This document shows, one piece after another, positions 23,700 through 31,520 of a stretch of 64,000 nt of DNA. The first letter of the stretch is position 1; each line of letters starts with the position of its first letter. Under the pieces are notes generated by a model that did not search any database, was not told the DNA's origin, and worked only from the letters and a program-made list of their open reading frames with translations. The stretch comes from Roseovarius atlanticus (GTDB lineage Bacteria; Pseudomonadota; Alphaproteobacteria; Rhodobacterales; Rhodobacteraceae), in contig NZ_LAXJ01000002.1 of the NCBI RefSeq assembly GCF_001441615.1, forward strand, positions 124,001 to 188,000. The letters run 5' to 3'. Position numbers and translations under genes: made by a program.

Positions 23700-25874
23700 T
23701 CAATCCTCGCCAGCGTCACGTCGTTCCCATGCAGCCAAGAAACGACCGATGGTAGACTTTTGCTTTTCGTCGAGGCCGTCGCCTCGCTGTGCTTCGCTCA
23801 ACCGCCGTCTGAACTCGTCCAAATCTAGCAGTCGATCAATTCCATCCACTTGTGCGCGGTCGTTCTCTCGTTGGACGAGATCGCCAGGTGCGCCACCGAA
23901 ACCTCCCATGCCATGGCTGTAAGATTTTCCTAGGAATGCCACAGCGAGTTGGTAGAGCTTTGTGTCGTCCTCCAAAGCCTGAGTTGTGTAGGCCACGACC
24001 TCACCAGCCCCATTGGGCTGTAGCCTGTCCCATTCAAAAAGCAGCCGAGCAGGACTATTTGAAGACAGCATCGTGCCATCGGCAGCCGCTGCCCGAAGCA
24101 TTTCGAGTGTTTGGCCTCGAAGCTGCTCAGCCACGGTTTCAGTTGTCAGCGTTTCCGCTTCTGAAGAAGGATCGCGGTCAGGATTGCTGGGGTAGTGGTC
24201 CTCCCAAGCCGAATTGCTGAAATCGACGTGCCATTGCAAGGTGGCTGCGGCAACAGCTCTTGCCAATATCTCGGATCGTTCTTCAAGGGTAGTTCGGTCT
24301 CTGAGTATGGATCGCAACAGCCAGTGCAGTCTGAACCTGTTGTCGCCGAATGATGCGAAACCGCGCCCCTCATCTTGGTCCAAGAACAATTCGTCGGCCA
24401 TGCCAAACAATGCGGTCAACAGCTTCTCGCCCTGTTCAAAGGAGATGTTGGGCCCGTGGGCCGTCAACTCATCAAGGATGTATGAGGCTTTGGTCCGCCC
24501 TTCAGCCTGAGTGATCCCTATCGCGTCCCGAACACGGTCCTGAATCTCTTCAACCGTCCTTGATGCGTCGAGGAGATAGTCGAGTTCTGCTTTAGGTATG
24601 GTCTTCGACGAGACTGAAAATCGGAAATAGGTGTCAAAGTGTTCGTTTGAACAAACTCGCCTTTCACGAGCCCATTCCCTTGTCCCTGAATGGATGGTGT
24701 TTGCGAAGACATTCTGCAACTGAGGGAACAGTCTCATAAGGGCTTCCCGAAGTTGCCCATGATCATCTTCAGGTTCACTCCCCAGGAGCATCGATGTGTA
24801 TTGGGCAGAACGGGCATCACGCTGGTCGTACCTATCGTTCTGACCCGCGTTCAGGATGGCTGATTTGTTCTGCCGTATGGCCCTATAGACCGCTGGCCGG
24901 AACACCCTCAGAGTCTCAAGACTCACAAAGTCTGGAAAAAAGACATCTGACTTGATGGGGGTGATTGTGATCGAGAGCGTATTGGCCAACCGCAATACAT
25001 CCCGTGGCGTCTTTAACTCCGGCACAACGATGGAATGGAACAAATTGCCAAACTCGACTGGATCAATTTCAGGCAGATCAGCGGCCAACCCATTCAGCAC
25101 CTCACCCATCATGACGTTCAGATGTGATCGATCGGGTTGAGGAAGCTCGAATCCTGCTTGGATGATCTTCTCAAGGTAATGCGCTCCTTCTGACGGAAAC
25201 CGACGTGCAACGGCTTGCTCCGTCGCCTCGCGGTCGTAGGCCAAAAGATACATGACGTTCGGAAGCCGTCCTACCGACTTGACCAATCGGAAAATGACTA
25301 GCGCCTCCTCCGGTGAAAGGCGATCCAGATCATCAATGACGACGAGGAACTTCTTCCCTGCTTCGCGAAGGGCATCGGCTAGGGTTGCCTGTAGGTCCTC
25401 CGCAGTTTCTCCCTGCTCTATGAAGCCACCCAGTGCGTCGAGTGTTGCAGTCGTTGCTTTCTCTCCCACCGACCCTGCGAACAAGCCTACGGCCATTCCT
25501 GCAAGGCTGCTTGCGCCTGCAAGGTTGGCCCCCAACTTGCGAAGTGCTCCAGCGGCCTTCGTCTGGTCCGACAGGACAGGTGATAGCCCCGCATAGAGTT
25601 CCTTGAAGAATCCCACGGCCAAGGCGTCTTCGGTTCGATACATCCAAGCCGGAAAGTTGATCACATCAAGATCGGGTGCGTCCTTCGCAAGATGGTGCCG
25701 GACAAGATTGATAACGCTGCTCTTACCAGAGCCCCAAGGGCCATAGATCGCCACGACGCTGCCAATTGGGTTCTCGACACTTCGAATGCAATCGCTGATG
25801 GCACTGGCGAACGGATCAAAGCCAAATCGGTCATTGTCTGGGCTGGTGATTGGAACGTCGTCAAAATTACTCAT
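23700..25874 (-). CDS. KAP family P-loop NTPase, 724 aa
   Basis: Walker A YGPWGSGKSS (about 44-53) and Walker B FLVVIDDLDRLSPEEA are diagnostic of KAP NTPases. A hydrophobic insert between them (GASSLAGMAVGLFAGSVG, about 115-135) is the usual KAP membrane-associated segment. The C-terminal 400 residues are soluble. ATG 25874 is chosen (GAGG upstream) rather than the TTG one codon before. KAP proteins assemble at membranes and recur in bacterial defence loci. It lies between a polytopic membrane protein gene and the STAND NTPase gene, all on the same strand with gaps of 70-115 bases, which suggests one functional block. Confidence 0.85.
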   Translation of the reverse strand: MSNFDDVPITSPDNDRFGFDPFASAISDCIRSVENPIGSVVAIYGPWGSGKSSVINLVRHHLAKDAPDLDVINFPAWMYRTEDALAVGFFKELYAGLSPVLSDQTKAAGALRKLGANLAGASSLAGMAVGLFAGSVGEKATTATLDALGGFIEQGETAEDLQATLADALREAGKKFLVVIDDLDRLSPEEALVIFRLVKSVGRLPNVMYLLAYDREATEQAVARRFPSEGAHYLEKIIQAGFELPQPDRSHLNVMMGEVLNGLAADLPEIDPVEFGNLFHSIVVPELKTPRDVLRLANTLSITITPIKSDVFFPDFVSLETLRVFRPAVYRAIRQNKSAILNAGQNDRYDQRDARSAQYTSMLLGSEPEDDHGQLREALMRLFPQLQNVFANTIHSGTREWARERRVCSNEHFDTYFRFSVSSKTIPKAELDYLLDASRTVEEIQDRVRDAIGITQAEGRTKASYILDELTAHGPNISFEQGEKLLTALFGMADELFLDQDEGRGFASFGDNRFRLHWLLRSILRDRTTLEERSEILARAVAAATLQWHVDFSNSAWEDHYPSNPDRDPSSEAETLTTETVAEQLRGQTLEMLRAAAADGTMLSSNSPARLLFEWDRLQPNGAGEVVAYTTQALEDDTKLYQLAVAFLGKSYSHGMGGFGGAPGDLVQRENDRAQVDGIDRLLDLDEFRRRLSEAQRGDGLDEKQKSTIGRFLAAWERRDAGED

Positions 25875-25947
25875 CAACTACCTCGTGTAGATTTGCCCCT
25901 GGGAAGGGCCATTTGCAGCAAAACGAAGTTCATGCACTTGCTTATGT

Positions 25948-27312
25948 TCATCGAGACAATGTGAGAAACACCTCAAAGCCTCTGTTGCTTGGGTATCGTT
26001 CACCCCAAGCCCTTACTGTCGTGTCATCAATGATCATTTCGTTTTCAAATACTTCGGAATTTGGAATGAGTGAATCAATTGCGATATCGGCATTCCCTAC
26101 AGCTTTTTCGCAAAGCAATGCACCGATGACCCTGAGCTTCTGGATTGCTTCGCCACTGTCGAAGTCATCCATGAATTTCCCCGTCAGTTTGAGCGTGGTA
26201 ACGATCCCTTCCTGCCCTTCGATGCAGAAAACCGCCCTGTTCGGCAGGATATGGCTGTCAAGGTCGACATATTCTGAACTGGCCCAGTATTCATCGTAGC
26301 CCTTGTGGTAATCGTTTGTCCGCAATCCCTTCTCCCTGAGGAAATCTCTGGCTTCAAATGGACTCCAGCCCTCCGTTGTGTCCACGGTTGGCGGTGCTTC
26401 TTCGCTTCGTTCGTAATTGATTATGTCGGAGATGATCTGGTCCACATCTGCATTAGTTCTTGCAGGAAGTACGTGGAATTGACGTGTTGCCCGTCGTAAA
26501 AGCCAGGGCCGCAACGGGAAGATCAGAAAGAAGCGTTTACGCGCATACTTTTTCAGGTCGTCAGACTGAAAGGTCTTTTGATCAATCTGAATACGGGCTT
26601 GTTCAATGTGCGAGTAGCAAAACAGCAGGTAGAAAACTGGGATGCTTCCGACGGTTAGCAGGATCGGTAGAACGAAGTTGCGCCCGGTATCTGTTGTGAA
26701 GAACTGGTCTGGCTGTGACCAAATTGATGATACAGAGTTCCAGACCAACACAATGGCAAAGGTAGCCAAAATGAACTCCAGCAAGACCTTTGCCTTCGCA
26801 TATTCTGGCTTTGTGTCTGCAAAAGCCAAAGTAGCTGCCAAGAAGAAGAGGACAGGCACCAAGACCAACTCGGTAACGAAGCTGAAAGTGTAAGCAACCA
26901 CGATAAACTCAAAGATGCCGCCGAGCCTCACGCTGCCGCGAAACAGCTTGCGGAAATACTGGTCATCTTCCTTCGATTGCAATGCTCGACCAGCAAAAAC
27001 GCAGCCGCCCATCACAAACCACAGAATAGTGGGTGGCATCTGGGACATCGACCACAATCCTAATTCGGCCAGCAGCCAGCACAGAGCGACCACGTTGATG
27101 GCAACTATGCCGAAGAACAATAGTAGCTTTGGCGCAATCAGTGCACTGGCAAGGTTCCAGAGACTGCTTCGCAGGTCTGCCCTGGATAGACAAAACAAGA
27201 GGCCAAGGATGATCCACAGGCCGATGGCAATTTCACGGTTGTTGAAGGCTTGCTGCAACCAGGTGAGAAACTGTTCGATATTGATATCCCTTGAACTCGC
27301 AAAGTGAGGCAT
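25948..27312 (-). CDS. Polytopic membrane protein with soluble C-terminal domain, 454 aa
   Basis: About six hydrophobic segments in the first 240 residues (among them IAIGLWIILGLLFCL, LLLFFGIVAINVVALCWLLA, PTILWFVMGGCVFAG, FIVVAYTFSFVTELVLVPVL and FVLPILLTVGSIPVFYLLFC). A soluble alpha/beta tail of about 200 residues follows. No family was recognised. As first gene of the minus-strand block with the KAP and STAND NTPases, it may anchor the system to the membrane or act as a pore effector; that is inference from position. Confidence 0.65.
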   Translation of the reverse strand: MPHFASSRDINIEQFLTWLQQAFNNREIAIGLWIILGLLFCLSRADLRSSLWNLASALIAPKLLLFFGIVAINVVALCWLLAELGLWSMSQMPPTILWFVMGGCVFAGRALQSKEDDQYFRKLFRGSVRLGGIFEFIVVAYTFSFVTELVLVPVLFFLAATLAFADTKPEYAKAKVLLEFILATFAIVLVWNSVSSIWSQPDQFFTTDTGRNFVLPILLTVGSIPVFYLLFCYSHIEQARIQIDQKTFQSDDLKKYARKRFFLIFPLRPWLLRRATRQFHVLPARTNADVDQIISDIINYERSEEAPPTVDTTEGWSPFEARDFLREKGLRTNDYHKGYDEYWASSEYVDLDSHILPNRAVFCIEGQEGIVTTLKLTGKFMDDFDSGEAIQKLRVIGALLCEKAVGNADIAIDSLIPNSEVFENEMIIDDTTVRAWGERYPSNRGFEVFLTLSR

Positions 27313-27628
27313 TCGACGGCACCCTCACTAAAGTCTGCATGTTGGCCGGACGAACTATTTTACCGTGGCAAGTTTCGGACACGGAAGGAGTCGAATGTCC
27401 GGATCCATGACCACCAACATAAGCTCTTCGCAAGCGCGGCTAAAGTCCGCTTCCCGCCCTGTCTGTCGGACTGTTGCGAACGGCCCAGAGCGGCTACTCA
27501 CAGTGCCCGTGCAACGCTGCGATGCAGCATGTGATACCGGACCTTGCTCAGCTGCGCAGGAAGACTCATAATGAAAAATTGCTGTAAACATTAAACCTAA
27601 AGCATAATCGACTATGGAGTTGTTTTAT
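27313..27628. other. Divergent intergenic region, no gene
   Basis: Lies between divergent genes and must hold both promoters. It contains a degenerate intergenic stretch with GTTGCGAACGGCCC (27473-27486), related to 18232-18245 and 29513-29526. Nothing else identified. Confidence 0.45.
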
Positions 27629-28036
27629 ATGCCGCGGAAACTCACCGGCTCGAACGGGCGATCAATCAACATTCCCGATGGTTGGCGAGGCCTCCAAGGG
27701 GCGGACGGCCACATGGTTGCCGTTCGCCGAGGAGCAAGAGGCCTCCAAGGATCTGATGGTAGGATGATAGAGGTGCCGTCGGGGTGGCGTGGGCTGCAAG
27801 GCACGGATGGCCGGATGGTGGCTATCCCCCCTAATGGCAGAGGCCTTCAGGGTGCAGACGGCAGAATGGTTGCGATACCAGCAGGCTCGCGCGGGCTTCA
27901 GGGGTCGGATGGGCGGATGGTCGCAATCCAAAGCGGACATCGAGGCCTCGAGGGACCAGATGGTCGGATGGTGAGCATTGCTCCGGGGAAACATGGAGTT
28001 CCAGACAATAAAGGACGGATGAGGAATAAGCCATGA
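27629..28036 (+). CDS. Protein of tandem 17-residue repeats, 135 aa
   Basis: Nearly the whole protein is a tandem repeat of 17 residues with consensus RGLQGxDGRMVAIPxGx. Six clear copies follow a degenerate opening one (LTGSNGRSINIPDGW) and precede a decayed last one (HGVPDNKGRMRNKP). No signal peptide, membrane segment or cysteine. Regular glycine, DG turns and alternating hydrophobics suggest a beta-hairpin array or solenoid. ATG 27629 is chosen because GGAG lies 9 bases upstream; ATG 27614 is in frame but lacks a site. I do not recognise the family. It is on the same strand as the TIR-like pair 311 bases downstream, but co-transcription is not evident. Confidence 0.7.
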   Translation: MPRKLTGSNGRSINIPDGWRGLQGADGHMVAVRRGARGLQGSDGRMIEVPSGWRGLQGTDGRMVAIPPNGRGLQGADGRMVAIPAGSRGLQGSDGRMVAIQSGHRGLEGPDGRMVSIAPGKHGVPDNKGRMRNKP

Positions 28037-28347
28037 AACTCCCAGGCCAACATTATCGCCCCAATTCTTGTGGCCTCGGATTCTGACGGCCCTCTCATCC
28101 ACTGCCTGCTCCTATGCTGCGGCTCAGCTTCGACGGACCTGCCGTTCGTTGGTTGCGCAGCATGTCCGCGGTTGCGAAGGTCAGCAACCCGGGTGCGGCA
28201 GTGCTTGGGAACTGGGCCAAAAAGGACCCTTCTCCAGATGGCAGGTGGAACGCAGCATAGTAGCTTCCCGCTTCGGTGAAGGCTTACCCTTCCGCTAACC
28301 GCGTTCAATCGCCAATACGATTTATAGGACAGGAGCAGTAGTATAAT
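28037..28347. other. Intergenic region, no gene
   Basis: GC-rich degenerate text like that in other cargo gaps (GCTTCCCGCTTCGGTGA near 28263). AGGAG at 28331 precedes the TIR-like gene. No hairpin of note and no credible frame. Confidence 0.4.
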
Positions 28348-28770
28348 ATGAACGTCTTCATCAGTCATTCATGGACGTATTCAGATCACTACAACAAGCT
28401 GGCAGAGTGGATATTTGAAGACGATTGGTTTATAAATGGAACGCGTTTGAACTTTTTCGATACCTCTGTCCCCAGAGATAATCCTATCCACTACGCGCCC
28501 TCCGACCAAGCTCTTCAAGCGGCGATTTACGAGCGGATCGCCGCGAGCCACGTCGTGGTGATTCCAACTGGCATGTATGCGAACCACAGCAAGTGGATTA
28601 AAAAGGAGATCGGCGGTTCTGCTCTCCACCGCAAGCCTATTTTAGCTGTCGATCCGTGGGGGCAGAAACGCGCTGCCTCTGTTGTCATGGCTGCTTCCAC
28701 GCAGGCTGTCGGATGGAATAAGCAGTCGGTAATCAATGGCGTTTGGCACCTTGGGAATGGGAACTACTAA
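28348..28770 (+). CDS. TIR-like domain protein (ThsB/MTH538-like), 140 aa
   Basis: The protein is a single domain starting VFISHSWTYSDHYNKLAEWI, then LNFFDTSVPRDNPIH, AIYERIAASHVVVIPTGMYA and KWIKKEI. This is the pattern of the TIR-like family that includes the Thoeris sensor ThsB. ThsB proteins respond to infection by making a cyclic ADP-ribose-type signal for a partner effector. No ThsA (SIR2 or SLOG protein) is nearby. The next gene, two bases after the stop, encodes a small membrane protein that could be the effector. Domain call is good; pathway is inference. Confidence 0.8.
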   Translation: MNVFISHSWTYSDHYNKLAEWIFEDDWFINGTRLNFFDTSVPRDNPIHYAPSDQALQAAIYERIAASHVVVIPTGMYANHSKWIKKEIGGSALHRKPILAVDPWGQKRAASVVMAASTQAVGWNKQSVINGVWHLGNGNY

Positions 28771-28772
28771 TC

Positions 28773-29258
28773 TTGGAGAGCGCGACCACAGAACACGAGA
28801 GAACCGAAGAAGTCCTCGAGATCTACAAGTTGCTTGTGGAAATGGCGGATCGAGTCAGTCAACGTCGACAGTCCGCGAATTCGTTCTATTTAACTGTAAA
28901 CACAGCGATCATCGGCGCGACCGCCTACGTCGCGCGGGACACCGACGGGGCGAACACTTGGGCGATTTCATTGGCTGGAGTCGCCATCTGTATTCTCTGG
29001 ATACGCGCGGTCCTTAGCTACAAGTCGCTCAATTCCGCTAAGTTCAAAGTCATCACCGAATTGGAAGGGCGGCTGCCAGTGGCGGCCTTCAAAGACGAGT
29101 GGGAGTTCCTTCAGGGCGCGAATGGTAAGCGCCACACCCCGTTCCATAAGACCGAGGTTCTGGTCCCGTTTGTATTCATTTCTGTTCACTCAGCGCAATT
29201 TGCGTCAACGCTTCCTTGGCAAGCGATATGGGAAGCGGGAAAGTTGGCTTTGTGCTAA
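28773..29258 (+). CDS. Small two-helix membrane protein (possible effector), about 161 aa
   Basis: Begins two bases after the TIR-like stop with TTG at 28773; an in-frame TTG at 28743 would overlap the TIR gene. No ATG lies near the frame start. A helical, charged N terminus (RTEEVLEIYKLLVEMADRVS) leads to two membrane segments (SFYLTVNTAIIGATAYVA and WAISLAGVAICILWIRAVL). Then come SYKSLNSAKFKVITELEGRL and a soluble tail. The RRQSANSF, helix, helix, LNSAKFKVI pattern matches a family I recall under the name RipA-like octameric membrane proteins, found beside defence genes. Membrane disruption on a TIR-made signal is a reasonable hypothesis. Confidence 0.65.
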   Translation: MESATTEHERTEEVLEIYKLLVEMADRVSQRRQSANSFYLTVNTAIIGATAYVARDTDGANTWAISLAGVAICILWIRAVLSYKSLNSAKFKVITELEGRLPVAAFKDEWEFLQGANGKRHTPFHKTEVLVPFVFISVHSAQFASTLPWQAIWEAGKLALC

Positions 29259-29579
29259 ACGGCGAGTGATTTTTGGCAACTTTCATCCCGCCGAGCACGC
29301 AACGTTGCAGAGAACGGCCTGCGTGACGCACCATTTGAAAGTCGGCATCTATCGCCGCCGCCCTTTGGGCTTGAGATCGCAGCTGTCGTATCGATCCTCA
29401 GGTTCCTGACCGGTTCTCCGGGTGAATGTCCGTTTCCGCGGCCTACCGAGGATGCCTTCGCGACAGCGGCGAAGTTCTGCAATCCGCCCAGATTTTCGTA
29501 CCGTCGCGAACGGCCCTTAGCCGACTTAATCAAATTCGTTATTGCTTCGCCGCAGATTCTCGAGAGTTGCCGTTCAAAA
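29259..29579. other. Convergent intergenic region, no gene
   Basis: Between convergent genes. Contains GTCGCGAACGGCCC (29513-29526) in a degenerate stretch shared with other cargo gaps. Nothing else identified. Confidence 0.4.
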
Positions 29580-30053
29580 CTAACCTATTACAGGCCCTTC
29601 GACCCATTGGCGTTGGACGCCTGCTAAGTCAGAATTTGGCCCCGTGGACAACCGCAAAAACAACCCATATTGGTATCGAAGCTGACGACACAGCGCCTGT
29701 AGCTTTGCGAGATCATGCTCGTCACCGACGGCATTGGTGGACTTCTTCACTTCGACGACCAAAAAGTTGCGAAGATTGTGCCCACGCTCATGTATAATGA
29801 TATCCGGAAATACTCGATGGGTCGTCAATTCACCGTTCTCATCCGGCATCTCAATGTCTTTCGGATCCAGGCCTGGACCCTTGCGATTGTACTCAATATC
29901 CACGCTGTACAAAGGAAACTTAGGGCCCATTAGCATAGCCAATCGCCCGCAAATTGCACACTCGCCGATGTCTTGAGCTAAGATTTGACCATCCTGATCA
30001 TAGAGTTCCTGTAGGCATGAGCTGATTATTTCATCCAGTTGATTGCGATCCAA
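29580..30053 (-). CDS. PD-(D/E)XK nuclease-like protein, 157 aa
   Basis: The core reads VFPDIIIHERG, then NFLVVEVKKS, giving the PD and E-x-K residues of a restriction-type nuclease fold, preceded by SVDIEYNRKG. A CAICGR motif lies near the N terminus. TTG start at 30053 is supported by GGAG 7 bases upstream. The gene follows the MBL-fold gene by 41 bases on the same strand and is likely its partner. Such small nuclease-like domains also occur as non-catalytic recognition modules, so cleavage is not certain. Confidence 0.65.
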   Translation of the reverse strand: MDRNQLDEIISSCLQELYDQDGQILAQDIGECAICGRLAMLMGPKFPLYSVDIEYNRKGPGLDPKDIEMPDENGELTTHRVFPDIIIHERGHNLRNFLVVEVKKSTNAVGDEHDLAKLQALCRQLRYQYGLFLRLSTGPNSDLAGVQRQWVEGPVIG

Positions 30054-30094
30054 ATCTAGCTCTCCAAAACTTGGCTTTACGATATGCCGCCTAA

Positions 30095-31312
30095 TCAGCG
30101 TTTTCTGACTTTCATCACGATCTGATTGAATTGCCTGTGATCAACTTGATGGAAAAAGGCGTAGCGATGGGCTCGGACAGCATCGCGCACTTCATTATGC
30201 GGATGCCCATAGTTGTTCGGTCCGGCTGCAGCATAGCCCACCCGCAACTCTGGCATCGCATTCATTACTTCGTCGCTATGGTTGTGGACCGACCCGTGAT
30301 GTGGGAGCATAAATGCGTTGGTGAGTCCTGAAAAGCGTCGGTAAAATTTCAGAAAACTTTGTCGACGACGCAAACCATCGAGATGCGCGTCGCCCGTGAG
30401 CATCCACCCCCCAAAATCGGGCGATTCGTAATGGGTGTGCCAATAGGGGTAGCGTCGACAAAAACATATGTCTATTTCCATGCTTTCCGGTGTTATTGGA
30501 CCAGAGTACAGCGTCATGGAGATCAGGTTGTGATCGGCCCAAAGCGCTTCATAGCAATTACGCAGCCTCTCCCGTACTGCTGGGTCCTTCGCTGATTGAG
30601 CGATAGCTTTCTTGTCCGTGCCTTTACCGAACTCGGCATCTAGAGCATCATTGAAGGCCTTCATCAAAGCAGCGGAAGGTTTATGGACATAGGGCACCAA
30701 TGCCCAATTGAGCTGCCCGCCCGGTGTCATCACAAGGAGAGCCGCGCCTGGAAAAGCTCGCCGCATCTTTGCGGTACCTGCGCCTGTTTGAGAAACGGAG
30801 CTAGTCTCCGGGAAAGGTACCAGTTCACCCGTCCATTTCGCGGTGCAGTCGCCATCACCGCTGCCAACCGGAGCGTCAGGCACATCGGGACCGTCGCCCC
30901 CTTCATCGTCACTGCCGTCGACGAAAGTGACGGTTTCAACGCCGCGGCTTCCAAACCAACCTGACAGATCGCTTACAGCCTCGACGAGCACTCCCGTCAA
31001 TGCGCCGCGGGAAACATCACGTGCGATGATTGCGACTAGGGTTTCCTCATTAAGATAGGGCAAGATCACTTCGCGGACTTTTACCTGCGACAGTAGAAGA
31101 TCGACACCGTTGACGTGGTCGCTGTCGAGGTGAGAGAGAAAAAGCAGGTCAATTTCGCCGCCTTTGGCGATGGAACCGACCTCCCGCTTCAACGCATCGG
31201 CCTGATTGGAGCCGCAGTCATAGACCCAGCGTAGCGGCTTTTGACCAAGCGTCAGCTCGCCGCAATGCAAGCCGCCCTGACCAACTGCATGCTGCACCAT
31301 CCTCACTTGCAT
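30095..31312 (-). CDS. MBL-fold metallohydrolase (ComEC/Rec2-like), 405 aa
   Basis: The metal motif is LSHLDSDHVNG (His61, Asp63, Asp65, His66), an H-x-D-x-D-H variant of the usual H-x-H-x-D-H. Downstream MLTGDAHLDG and LPHHGSVHNHSD complete the metal site, and HGS is typical of the ComEC-type branch acting on nucleic acids or phosphodiesters. A long insert with an acidic low-complexity part lies at about 125-160. SD AGGAGAG precedes ATG 31312. It forms an apparent two-gene unit with the nuclease-like gene. Predicted soluble, without the ComEC membrane domain. A phosphodiesterase or nuclease role in defence is plausible. Confidence 0.8.
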   Translation of the reverse strand: MQVRMVQHAVGQGGLHCGELTLGQKPLRWVYDCGSNQADALKREVGSIAKGGEIDLLFLSHLDSDHVNGVDLLLSQVKVREVILPYLNEETLVAIIARDVSRGALTGVLVEAVSDLSGWFGSRGVETVTFVDGSDDEGGDGPDVPDAPVGSGDGDCTAKWTGELVPFPETSSVSQTGAGTAKMRRAFPGAALLVMTPGGQLNWALVPYVHKPSAALMKAFNDALDAEFGKGTDKKAIAQSAKDPAVRERLRNCYEALWADHNLISMTLYSGPITPESMEIDICFCRRYPYWHTHYESPDFGGWMLTGDAHLDGLRRRQSFLKFYRRFSGLTNAFMLPHHGSVHNHSDEVMNAMPELRVGYAAAGPNNYGHPHNEVRDAVRAHRYAFFHQVDHRQFNQIVMKVRKR

Positions 31313-31520
31313 CTATCGTCTCTCCTTCAAGATTTCGTTCTTGGTACGGTCACAATGCTTGGCCACTCTTCAGTAGCTTAATGCCTGTCAAAGGCTTGCC
31401 CCCGCCAAATTGGTCAGCCCATACCGGACTCTCTGCACCTCGCTCGAATGCTGCGGGTACGACCTGATTTTCTGCCATTCGCGACAGTCGCGAATTCAGA
31501 CCAAGCACGCCGTGCAGAGT

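Noticed and set aside
27629-28036. CRISPR-like array because of regular 51-bp repeats
   Set aside because: The repeats are in frame, encode a conserved 17-residue unit, and have no unique spacers between constant repeats. No cas genes are in the window.
28348-29258. Calling the TIR-like pair a standard Thoeris system
   Set aside because: No ThsA-type SIR2/SLOG protein is adjacent; only a variant can be suggested.
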